From assembly GCF_918797505.1 (NCBI RefSeq), contig NC_092801.1:25760477-25824476 (forward strand): a DNA stretch of 64,000 nt, given 5' to 3'. This document shows positions 54,485-64,000 of the stretch, in pieces (the first letter of the stretch is position 1; every line of letters begins with the position of its first letter). The position numbers were made by a program, and so were the translations under genes. Below the pieces are notes generated by a model. It was not told where the DNA came from and made no database searches. It saw only the letters and a program-made list of their open reading frames with translations. The DNA comes from Bemisia tabaci. Its lineage: Eukaryota; Arthropoda; Insecta; Hemiptera; Aleyrodidae.

Positions 54485-54794
54485 AGAGTCCCTTTATACT
54501 GAGAGTCAAGACAACGTGAATCCATTTCTGATTGGTTCCCGTGTTTTAGGCCTTCGCAGTGTCACAAACGGGAATGAAGATTACATTTTCACCGATTGCA
54601 AAGATTATAATCTAGAATGGACCGGGGAATTACGGGTTTGGCAAGGAACGAACGGAATGAGAGAAGGAACGGAGAAAGGAATCTGAGAACGGGCCGATAA
54701 AAGATTACAAGAAACGTTCAATTTCTGTAATCTTTATTCCCGTTTGTGACTCCATGAGGGGGTGTTGTCTTGACTCTCAGTATAAAGGGACTCT
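54485..54794. mobile_element. MITE family 13 (AGAGTCCCTTTATACTGAGA ends) flanked by TA
   Basis: The ~30-bp inverted ends are perfect (AGAGTCCCTTTATACTGAGA / TCTCAGTATAAAGGGACTCT) and lie between TA dinucleotides, as expected for Tc1/mariner-mobilised elements. The 77-codon frame inside is not a gene. Confidence 0.9.
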
Positions 54795-54895
54795 AGAAAA
54801 AGTTGAACACATCCCTCGATCCCGCGGAAATTCACTTGTTGCTTTGATTGTTAATGCAAGCGGGTTTCTTAAATATATTGTCACTGTACGTTACT

Positions 54896-55302
54896 AGAGT
54901 CCCTTCATACCCAGAGTTAAGACAACTCGATTATCAGCTGACTGGCAGCCGGCCTTGGCTGGCCATGGAGGCCGAAACGAGTGCACCTAAACGAACGATA
55001 TTGAGGGATAAGGATCAGGAATCCTGCGATGTCTGTCACACAAAAACAACAACATAAACAAATTGATCAATTAAAACGAAAATCTATTTTCTCATTTTAG
55101 ACCGATGGAAATAACAATTTACTCTTAATAAACCACAGTTAGGTAATATTTTCATTATTCTTGTTCACATTCGAGGTACCGCCATCTTGGTGCACTCGTT
55201 TCGGCCTCCATGAACGAGAACCAATCAGAATTGGGGTTTTTTTAGGCCACTTTCAGCCCAACCAAAAGTGAGTTGTCTTAACTCTGGGTATACAGGGACT
55301 CT
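54896..55302. mobile_element. MITE related to family 13, longer interior, flanked by TA
   Basis: AGAGTCCCTTCATACCCAGA and CTGGGTATACAGGGACTCT ends, TA on both sides. The interior differs from 54485-54794 and has its own arms (GGCCATGGAGGCCGAAACGA / TCGTTTCGGCCTCCATG). Confidence 0.9.
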
Positions 55303-55365
55303 ATACGTAACTGATAAGTCCATTTCTGGGTTCACTTGTATCAAAAGAATGTTTCCCTGTTTCAG

Positions 55366-55476
55366 CTGATAGACACAAACAAAGATGGGGTGGTGACGAT
55401 AGACGAGCTAGTGGAATGGTGTTCGCGGGACGAGCGGGTGCTGCAATCCTTAGAAACTCTGGACACGGTCCTGTGA
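55366..55476 (+). CDS. KCNIP-like: KChIP-like calcium sensor, exon 6 (EF-hand 4, C-terminus)
   Basis: 111 bp from acceptor CCCTGTTTCAG to the stop TGA. It encodes LIDTNKDGVVTIDELVEWCS then RDERVLQSLETLDTVL. The DTNKDGVVTIDE loop is a complete calcium-binding EF-hand. The terminal helix matches the end of KChIPs in length and position. The intron position directly before the EF4 helix is the one seen in KChIP genes. Confidence 0.93.
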   Translation: MIDTNKDGVVTIDELVEWCSRDERVLQSLETLDTVL

Positions 55477-55556
55477 TTCACCGGTTGGAGACCTTCCGAG
55501 GAGCCCAGAAAACTTGCCGCGTGATGCGCCGACGCAGTTGATGCCTTCGCTGCGTG

Positions 55557-55950
55557 CTGCCGTGAGAAGCGAAAACGGCGTATGATCGGCGTGTTCGAAT
55601 ATTGCCAAATCACGTCTTGGAAAATAATTATTTTTGAAGAGAGTTATGAGTTTCTTGATCTTTTCATATTTTTTAGATTGAATGGACTACATTTTGCAAG
55701 TTGGAACTATAAATTCTGGCCCGGTTTAAAAACAACTTATGTGCCATTAGTTTCTCTACGCACATGAGTGGTTTTCCAGAAGAGTCAGAATTTATAGTTC
55801 CAAATTGCAAAATGCAGTCCAAATTACGAACGGAATCCTCTGAAAAATCAGGAGAGAAATACTCACAAATTTTATTGAGAATTCTTGATTTTTTGAAGGA
55901 AATTTGGCAACGTCTGATGTGTCATACGGCGTTTTTCCTAAGCAGGGCAG
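55557..55950. mobile_element. MITE family 3 split by a family 10 MITE, just after the KChIP stop
   Basis: CTGCCGTGAGAAGCGAAAAC left end; GCGTTTTTCCTAAGCAGGGC right end. It starts 80 bp after the KChIP stop codon, so it probably lies in the 3' UTR. Confidence 0.8.
55683..55821. mobile_element. MITE family 10, copy 2 (nested)
   Basis: TGGACTACATTTTGCAAGTT / AAATTGCAAAATGCAGTCCA inverted ends; matches 26513-26651. Confidence 0.85.
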
Positions 55951-56259
55951 CGTGCAGGCTCGATCTCCGGCCCAAGTGCTCACCCGTAGAAAAAATACAG
56001 AGAGTGGTGGCGAGGCGGTCATTTTGGGGTTTTGTCCTCACAAAGACGTCTCGTCGTTTCCTAAATGAAGGAACGTATCTTCATTTCATTGTTGCCAAAG
56101 TTTCACTCTTAAATTACAATTTTACAGGGAGACCTTAGAGAATATTTACCTGAAAATGTTACCGGTTCCTCTACTGATTACACATAGAAATCAGTAAAAT
56201 TTTGAAGACAATTGCAATGTTTTATCCGTGCAGAGACAAAAGACCTTTCACTGGCCTCA

Positions 56260-56476
56260 CTGAGAGAAAAAAATAAGGTAGATTTTACTATACTCTGACA
56301 CAGTGATACGAATAGGATAAAAAACACAAGACTCTATGGTGACATTTACCATACTATGTTAAGAATCACCTGAGTTCTGGTGAATACTAATATTATCCTG
56401 GTTATTTTCACCAAGAAGCATCACTGTGTGAAACGTAAGTAAACTAATTGTAAATGTTACCATATTTTTTTTTCAG
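56260..56476. mobile_element. MITE family 1, copy 2 (inverted relative to 24-241)
   Basis: CTGAGAGAAAAAAATAAGGT left; GTTACCATATTTTTTTTTCAG-type right end. Confidence 0.85.
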
Positions 56477-57239
56477 TTCTTTTCGCGACAGGTGGAAACT
56501 TTTACTTTCGGAGATTCAGCACCTCCTAATGGACAATTATAAGGGAGAAACAGTCATCATACTTACTAAGTGGATGATTAGCTTATGGTGACGTACTGAG
56601 CAAAACAAGCTTGCCAAAATTACGGTATGTTTGCAAAACTAAATACCCAAATTATTATTCAACATCCATCTTGTAGTTAGGTCAACAGGTGGGTGTTGCA
56701 GTCCCGAAAAGTTAAAGCTTCCACCATTACCAATATAACAATGGAGGGTCTCTCGTCTCTGTATCCATGTGTAAAATTAAAATTGGTTGAGTCAATATAC
56801 ATCATTGGAATGATTTACGTTCCTTTGTCTGAGAACAACGATATATGTATAGTATTATGCCAAGGAAACCGAGTTTGTAAGGAAAATGGAGGTCACCTTT
56901 TCAGCTGCTGATAGAACGTATTGTCTCGAATGATATTCGAAGTTACACTGTAAGAAATAAAATCGTTTAAGTACACGCTATGAGTTGTCAAAATAAACGT
57001 CTTGCAAAATTCGGAAGAATAGGCCCTAATTTTTTGCCTCAAATTTTGGAACAATTTCGCAGGCGGCGATTTAAAATGTCTAAAGTTTCAGGGAAATCTG
57101 ATCTAAATGAGTGGCATACATCGTCTGAGCTACTTTTTTTTACAGGGCACGCTCCTTCTAATTTACCAACAAACTCTGGTTCCTTTTTGCATATTGCCAT
57201 CATCATCCACATCGGCCTATTAGACATTGAGATCTAGAG
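56477..57239 (+). other. Unassigned DNA downstream of KChIP
   Basis: It contains AATAAA at 56956-56961, a possible distal poly(A) signal. The 85-codon frame 56980-57237 has no recognised family. Confidence 0.35.
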
Positions 57240-57413
57240 ATGGAGCAGCACGTACTACTTCATGCCGAACAAGACCCAACTTTGGAAACATCCGATCGAT
57301 ACGACGCGAAAATGTACATTTATCTGTTCGTCACCACCATCTGTACCTCTATGGTGCTCATTTGGCACTCTCTTGGTAGCACCCATTCTTCAACTAAACC
57401 GGGCAGCTCATAA
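57240..57413 (+). CDS. Small open frame, possible single-pass membrane micropeptide
   Basis: 57 codons starting MEQHVLLHAEQDPTLETSDR, with a hydrophobic stretch MYIYLFVTTICTSMVLIW (residues 25-42) and a Ser/Thr-rich tail. The layout (acidic N-part, one membrane helix, short tail) looks protein-like, but I recognise no family. No supporting splice or promoter signal was seen. It could equally be a chance frame or part of a repeat. Confidence 0.2.
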   Translation: MEQHVLLHAEQDPTLETSDRYDAKMYIYLFVTTICTSMVLIWHSLGSTHSSTKPGSS

Positions 57414-58057
57414 TATTCACATCACCAGTAGGCCGTCCAGCACATGGCTGCGTTTTAGATTTCAAAACATGTGACCAACCACGTGAAAGTAATCATACTC
57501 TATAAAAATTAAATACTGAAGAAACGATACCAGAGAATGGGGGTTTATTCCACGAATATGTTGGTGCGAAAAACGCTGGAAAGCCGATTAAAAATCTCAA
57601 ACCGAACTTTCGGTTCGATGAATACACTTCAGGAAATGTAGTTGTGAGTTAATTAAAGCTAAGCGGGTTGGTCCATACTCTGTCAAACTGCATTTGACGT
57701 TGCCCATTTCTTTTCATATTTTGACTATTCATAAAATTTATAAGCAAGTAAATGCATTGAAATGATTTTGAAATACCTTCTATAATTCTAAGAAGTTTTT
57801 CTCAAAATGTCAAGGCAAAATTACCCTGATAAAATCATAAAAAAACCTCAAAAATAAAATTGGAGAGAAAATCTGACAATGTGAACTGCAGTTAGAATAA
57901 TTCTTATTAGAGCTGTTCACCTGTAATCCGTCTTACCCGGGCCACTAAATTGCCAGATTAAAATGCATATATGCTCCTCGTAATCAACCCCTCACAAATT
58001 TTACTAAAGGTAGGGCTTTAGGCGGGGTCTCCGTCCAAATCTCAAAATCCAACTGCC
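57414..58057 (+). other. Unassigned AT-rich DNA
   Basis: Nothing recognised. Confidence 0.35.
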
Positions 58058-58293
58058 ACACAGTGGATCGAAACAATCAGAGAGGTCAAGCATGAAATTC
58101 TTGACTAAAACTGCAAATTTCGACGTCTAATGCGTCACATTGTAAATTTTGATGGAAGCCTCCAGAAGGAAAGTTCACGAAGAAAGCAGTGGAACCAGTT
58201 TTAAAATCTAAATGTTTTGATTCAACGGAATTATAAGCTTTTAAAGTTTCAAATTTTTGTCCGATCTCTCCCACTAACTCGATCCACTGTGTG
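58058..58293. mobile_element. MITE family 6, complete copy
   Basis: CACAGTGGATCGAAACAATC and AACTCGATCCACTGTGTG inverted ends; inverted orientation relative to 24507-24739. Confidence 0.85.
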
Positions 58294-60431
58294 ACGTATA
58301 CAACTCAACTCGAAGGACTTGGCATAAAATGTTGCCTTTGTGGAATAGAATTTCCCTTCTCGTGGATCGTCATGATTTAAAATTCGGAAGTAAATAAGTA
58401 AGAAGGAATCAAGCCAGATTTTAGAACAAAACTGAGCTGGTGAGAGTTATTTATTCAATTTTCGAGGAAGAAAATGCTGTTTTCAATCATTGAAATCTAG
58501 TAAAATGATCAGTATGAGAAAAGGGGGGATTAAAATTGAGTTTTACATCCAAATTTATGGAATAATGAATCCTCAAACCAAGTTTTCTAATTCAAACTTG
58601 ATGAGGTGTTGGCTTCTTCCTTTAGAAATTCGTCGAAATGATTCTACCAATCCCCAAGTTTTAAACACAGGGCAATCATCCCAGTAGATCTCTGGAAATA
58701 GTTCCGACAAAATAAATAAAAAAGGCCCAGAAAATGCCATTGAAGTATTTCATAGTTTAATTTTTTCGAGAAGATTCGGTTGATTTTTTGGACCCACAAG
58801 AGGGGGGATAAAATGGCATTACTGAACTTCACTGTTTCACAACTGGACTTATTTCTGTTAAACGGAACTATCGTATGTGCATTAAGATATGAGCCCTGAG
58901 ACCCATAAGAATATATGAATAACAGGAGTCACGTCACATTGTACAAAGTTCCGTTTGGCAGAAATGCGTCCAGCTGATGCCGATCTAGAATTGAAACCCA
59001 GCATGGATTTTTTTCAAAGCGGGTGGAGGTTTGTCTCACACCGGTGGGTGTGAAGCGTAGAGAAAATTAAGTGACGTCATTTTACCTACCCTGCCTGTTT
59101 TTGAAACAAAAATGTTTTTTTTCTTTCTCCATGATATTGACGAGATATTAGGTAGTTCTCAACCTCATTTAAAAACATAGGTACCATCAATACAAATAGG
59201 GATTAAGTATATTAAAGTATTAGGTAAGTAGTGGACAATATAGCGCTGGTCTATAGATACTCTTAGTTCTCGATCTACGACTTTCAAAGTGCTGGTCAAT
59301 TTCAGAAAAACATGATCAGATCTCTAGCGAAAGATAGAGAGAGATGAAAAATAGTGGAAGTGACTGTGGAAGTAATAGCTGCCTGGTTATGTGGAAGACA
59401 CAGTTGTGAATGGTCTCAAAGGAAGTGAAGAATGGGTTTTTTTTAGGTTTTTCAAATTGTTATGCTAAGTGATACATATACTCCAATCTTTAAACAGTGT
59501 ACATTTTCAATTTTCCATAAGATTTAGTTCTGTTTGATCACCTATCACTTTTGTCCAATTCCAAAATAGAATCTCCAACAGTTATATTTTTCAAGTTATC
59601 TTATTCATAGGTATTTTGGAAGTAATTCGTAGTACAAACACCTGCTATAGTTACTCCGTTAAATTTGGGTGTCAGCTGTTTTGATTTATATTTAGATTTA
59701 AGTACAGATGCATGCATTATTAATTCGCACTTGATTCTATCGCAGTGGCATATTCTGAAGTGTGAACGCTAAGAAAGCATTGCTTTCATTCAGAGGTTAA
59801 AGAGAAAATTGTTTTTAGAACCTACTTAAATTTTAAAAATGAAAAATTTTGGTGACGTTCGAGGAAGTCGAAACATCTGAATTATTATCATGGTACCTTA
59901 AGGGATGTTATTAAAATCCATGACTTTAACTAAGGAATTTTCTTGAACATGTAAAATGTAACTCAACATTAGTTACTTACAAGAACGAAGATGACATTCT
60001 TTGACATACTGCGTTGGAATAAAAACCCTGTCAAACAAATTTGAAATTTTTTAGACTTCATGGAATAAACTTTCCCATTCCGTAAACTGATAATGGTGTG
60101 AGAATGAAGCGGAAAAACCTAAAACATCCCTGTAATTTTTTTTGAAAGAAAGAGATGATTTCTTCAGTGTCACAAATTCACAAACAGCCTTTTTTAATTT
60201 TGAAAAAACACATGATTTCAACCCCTGCTCCTTATGAAATTCAAATAAATTCGTTAACGGAAGAGTTAGGTACCTGAATTGAACGTATTATTAATGAAGT
60301 TAAAATGGAACCCTCAAGCCATAAGATAACACACGAAAAAACAAAACAAAACACATGTGGCTAGGATCTAGGTGGAAAATTTTGCTTGTTAATGGTGAAA
60401 GTAACTCGTCCAGTCAATCTGAGACTGTGAT
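58294..60431 (+). other. Unassigned AT-rich DNA
   Basis: About 2.1 kb with no gene, RNA or family match recognised. Confidence 0.4.
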
Positions 60432-60587
60432 CAGTAGTGTGGCGTGCTTGCGATATTTTGATTTATCTGGCATTTAAATCTATGAAAAAGGATCGATATA
60501 CAGGACGTTTGCAACAAACACCCTCTTAATCAATTCTTTACTTAAATGGAGAAATACCGATCATGATCATTCACGCCTCGCCACTGT
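60432..60587. mobile_element. MITE family 7, copy
   Basis: CAGTAGTGTGGCGTGCTTGC and ATTCACGCCTCGCCACTG ends. Confidence 0.8.
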
Positions 60588-62170
60588 CTGTAATATGAGA
60601 AGATACCTTCAAAAGACAAAGACACTTATCAAAATTTTTTGACTGTATATTCTAGCTTTGGCACATATTTTTAGTGTGAAATTCCAATTGTTACAGAAGT
60701 TACATCTTCAGGAAGGAGTTAACGTAATTCCGTCGTGACTTTAAAGATTTATTTATATGAAGGTTCTCAAACCTCATTCACCCTCTGAAGGTAAATTAAT
60801 TTTTGCCACTTTGTAAAATCTTCATAGACGTCTTCACGCACGCAAATAAAATAATTCTAAAGTATTCTTGATTCCGGGTTGTATATGATCATCACGAAAA
60901 CTTTTTTTGCCAGTAACAGATGTCTAAAAGTATTATTCATTGTCTAGTAAGTGAACACAATCAAAATTATTTCTAGATGCAATGACTGTAAATTTGTTTT
61001 TGTAAGAATCGTTAATTTTAAAAAACACCTCATAAAAAACTGTTTAATTAGTTTTCCAGGAAATCCTTTTGCGGCATTTACTTTAAAGAGAAATGAGTAA
61101 AAGTAAAGGGAAAAGTGGTTTTGCGATTTCATAACGATCCTCCTACATTTTTCAAAGCTTAAATTGGTAGTTGTAGTACATGAATTTATTTGCCTCAAAA
61201 GCATTCTTTGGTTATAAAGCACCTTCAGTGAGGTGGAGCATAAACATTTGGGAAGTCAAGGAAAGAAGAAAGGTACACACATTAAATGTCAGGGAAATAA
61301 TTCTAAAGAAATTGTGGGTAAAGTAGGATAAGAGGAGAAATTTAATTTTAGCTTTAGAGTAATATTTGAAAAAATCTTGATTTACTCTTTAAAAATACAC
61401 GTTTGCTAAAAAACCTTTTTCTTGAAAATTTTACGGAAATCAATATTGAAGAATTTTCCTGAAATATAGTGTCTAACAGTTTTTTTAGAGTTTCTGAATA
61501 CTTATCTGAAACGGTCTCTATCACCATTAATGGTCAACATCGCCAGAAAACTAAGCACCACTTCCCATTAGACTTTCTGATGATTATATGTGATCCGGAA
61601 TTCAGTAATCATTACCATTATAAATGATTCGTGACATCAATCAAGTAAAAGTCATAGTGATAAGAGGTTATTTAGTAAAAATGTAGACGATGGTCCTTCA
61701 CCGAAAATATTTTTATATACCAGAGAAAATGAGAAATCTCTTGGTAACTATTTACGACTACAACTGGACTATGCAGCGATCTCAGATTAATTATTGATAA
61801 GCCTTTTTCATTAAAGGTGCTGTTGATATATAAAGGGAAAAATTGCGCGGCAAACGTCGTCAAATGCAAAGCAGCAAAATGTATGATCACATGATGATTT
61901 AATGGGTGATGTATGTGAAATAATTCATGATTCTTAATGCGTTTTTAGCATTGTGCATCTTTGTTGAATCCCACCCTACTGATTAACCACTATTCATATT
62001 ATAAAATTGAATATTTTATTTTTTCACAGAAATAAAAATGTAATTTATGGGTCTTTTACTTTTATAACGGAATAAAATTTCTAAACAAGTCAAATTTGTT
62101 AGAAGGACTCGGTAACACATTAAATACGTTTTTTAGAGGCTATGACTAATTCAAAGGAAGAATGATGGTA
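60588..62170 (+). other. Unassigned AT-rich DNA
   Basis: Minus-strand frames 60944-61222 and 61672-61890 were inspected; neither has recognisable motifs. Confidence 0.4.
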
Positions 62171-62522
62171 AGGTCGTTCAAAAAGTAGTGAAACAAATGC
62201 TATGACTTCAAAAGTACGCTTGGTAAAGGCCTTTTCCCGTTAAAATGTCGTCAAGAAGTTTTCAGGGTCTCTAACTGGTTTCAGGCGTGACATCGCATCG
62301 GACAGCAGTTTCGAAGACCAATTTTGGTGAGCAAAAATCCTTGTTAATAGTCGTAGGTGGTCACTCGACACTCGCTTTTCAAACCGTCATAACTTTTAAA
62401 TTTTCTACCAAATGAGTTGATACTGGTCTCTGGTCTCAGTAGAATGCTAATGAACAAAAAATAAGCCCCTATCTTACTTTTGAAGTTATAGCATGTCTCA
62501 ATATTTTTTCAAACAGCCTGTG
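62171..62522. mobile_element. Mariner-type MITE with ~50-bp inverted ends and TA flanks
   Basis: Left ATGCTATGACTTCAAAAGTA and right TACTTTTGAAGTTATAGCAT are inverted; TA at 62169-62170 and 62523-62524. The layout and the ACTTTTGAAGTTA core resemble the ends of the mariner copies at 22345 and 48103, so it may be a distant non-autonomous relative. 352 bp, non-coding. Confidence 0.8.
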
Positions 62523-62524
62523 TA

Positions 62525-64000
62525 AATACCCCGACACAAATAAACGGAGCCTTTCATGCAACTTAAATTCCATATTAAACTTCTGTTGCGACACGGTTTT
62601 GTTTGAATATTTTGATATTAAATATTTATGGATGTGTTTAAAGACAAAAACTCTGTGTCATAATTAGCACGAGTTTACAATGCTCAATCGATCCATTGTT
62701 TTCTTTAGATATTTTGTCACTAAATTGAAATTTCAAACTCTGCTAAAAATTTGACTTGTTCAGAAAACGTTCGACAAAACAGACGCTCGTTAAAGTGGAC
62801 GAAGCTGTAGTTACAATTGGATTCTAAAATTAGTTGTTCAAAATGTTTGAACCGTTGCCAATTCTTTCAATTCTATGAAAGAAATATTCACTGGACTTTG
62901 CTTGGAGAGCATATAAGCAAAGACAGTTTCTTGGTACCTTTAAAAAAGTGTACTTTAAGATTGATCATTTCGAAATTTAGAAGAAATCAAACAGGTATTG
63001 CTTGCTGTTGTGGCACATGCACATTAGTTTGATCATTTGAGAAAATTTTACTTGAATCATGCATATTCTCATTTGTGTACTTTTCTCTATCGATTTATGG
63101 CTACACTTTATACCCGTGAAAATATAGTTTCATATCAATAGGTTGTATCGATACATCGAACGAGTGAGATTGCATCGATGACGATTGGTTCAAAACATAA
63201 ACATAGTCAATTGATTAATCTGACGGAACAGGTTTTTTGTGATAGATTTTTGATACGTATGAGTTCTAATTGGCCAAGAGTAGTGAACTTATTTCTAAAT
63301 TTCTCATTTTCAGCTTTCCTGATTATTATCCTAAAATTTTGGTCTGAGGTTATGTTCTATTGTTTTGAACCAAACGACACATAGATCCAATATCAAATAC
63401 GATCCATAATCCTTCTCGTGTGAGTGACCTCTGCTTTAAAGTAAATATTAACACTCTAGTTGAATGTATTCACAAATAAATATATTGTTAAATTATAGAG
63501 GAATGGGCAAATTTGTTTTTCAGCAAACTGTTCAATATCCCGGAAATTTTAATGTTAATTTAGAGAAAATTAAACAATCGCAGATACGTACGGAGATGTT
63601 GCATGGATGATATTGGCTTTACAGCATTTTGGCATATAAAATAGTCCCCAGCTGTATGCATTATACAGCGAGCAGAGTCTGTTTGAGATCTAGCTTCAAG
63701 AGTAAAATGTGAGAACATCCTGTGTGTTTTCCTTTTCATCTATTTCAAGGATACGGAAAAAGTATGCACACTAAGTTGGAAATGCATCCAACTTGCGTTA
63801 AAAAAATCCATAAACATACAAAAAAGCTTGAGCTTTTCATTTTATAATTTTAAAAATGTCTCTCAGCAATGCGTCCGTTTTAATTGAAATACTTTTTAAT
63901 CCTCTCTCTATAAACCCAGTCCACAGAGTAAGATGTTACGGCAACATATCCTTTGGTATTAAAGTTATGTGACCTTAAAGAAAAAACTCAGTTTGAATAC
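62525..64000 (+). other. Unassigned AT-rich DNA
   Basis: Nothing recognised apart from a GGAGATGTTGCATGGATGA stretch at about 63593-63611, which resembles the tip of foldback family 4. Confidence 0.4.

Larger units (their letters stand above)
30285..55476 (+). other. KCNIP-like: KChIP-like gene, proposed transcription unit
   Basis: Six coding exons are proposed (one of 7 bases, five well supported) spanning 25.2 kb, with introns of about 3.3, 3.8, 13.1, 2.4 and 2.0 kb. Joined phases give 597 coding bases including the stop, i.e. 198 residues, the usual size for short KChIPs. The introns hold most of the repeats described between 31 and 55 kb. I saw no AATAAA in the first kilobase after the stop; the first clear one is at 56956-56961, so the 3' end is uncertain. 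Confidence 0.75.

Noticed and set aside
56957..57237. 85-codon frame as a gene following KChIP
   Set aside because: No motif recognised; it contains a segment resembling MITE ends (CTGGTTCCTTTTTGCATATT).

Overview
The window is animal nuclear DNA, almost certainly from an insect. It is AT-rich, with spliced genes that have large introns, an arthropod-type ionotropic receptor gene, a spliced EF-hand calcium-sensor gene, and dense layers of short inverted-repeat transposons (MITEs). A hemipteran such as a whitefly is my best guess, but that is inference. No bacterial operons, rRNA, bona fide tRNA or CRISPR array were seen.

Two protein genes are well supported. (1) An intronless minus-strand gene at 7606-9939 encodes a 777-residue divergent ionotropic receptor (IR), a chemosensory relative of glutamate receptors. 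(2) A plus-strand gene for a Kv-channel-interacting protein (KChIP, neuronal calcium sensor family) has five recognisable coding exons at 33559-33683, 37512-37581, 50682-50752, 53140-53352 and 55366-55476. All splice sites are GT/AG and the reading phases join perfectly. A 7-base start exon at 30285-30291 would complete a 198-residue protein.

Most of the rest is repeats. Layout: 1-7.4 kb, MITEs, a ~190-bp tandem array and a 78/79-bp minisatellite; 7.6-9.9 kb, IR gene; 10-30 kb, MITEs plus two copies (15.2-17.4 and 22.1-24.3 kb) of a previously unfamiliar ~1.2-1.9 kb composite element; 30-55.5 kb, the KChIP gene, whose 13.1-kb third intron (counting the proposed start exon) holds two more copies (38.9-42.8 and 47.8-50.0 kb); 55.5-64 kb, sparse MITEs and unassigned AT-rich DNA. 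At least fifteen inverted-repeat families occur, several in two to twelve copies, and insertions inside insertions give a relative order of events.

The most unusual signals are: a run of seven back-to-back perfect GC-rich hairpins, each with a three-base loop (40902-41055), at the end of a ~2-kb insertion; the four-copy composite element, which carries an internally deleted mariner at one shared site plus divergent tRNA-like A/B-box modules; a 32-bp-arm palindrome made from a minisatellite unit just upstream of a KChIP exon; and two small retroposed insertions with readable 12- and 14-bp target duplications.
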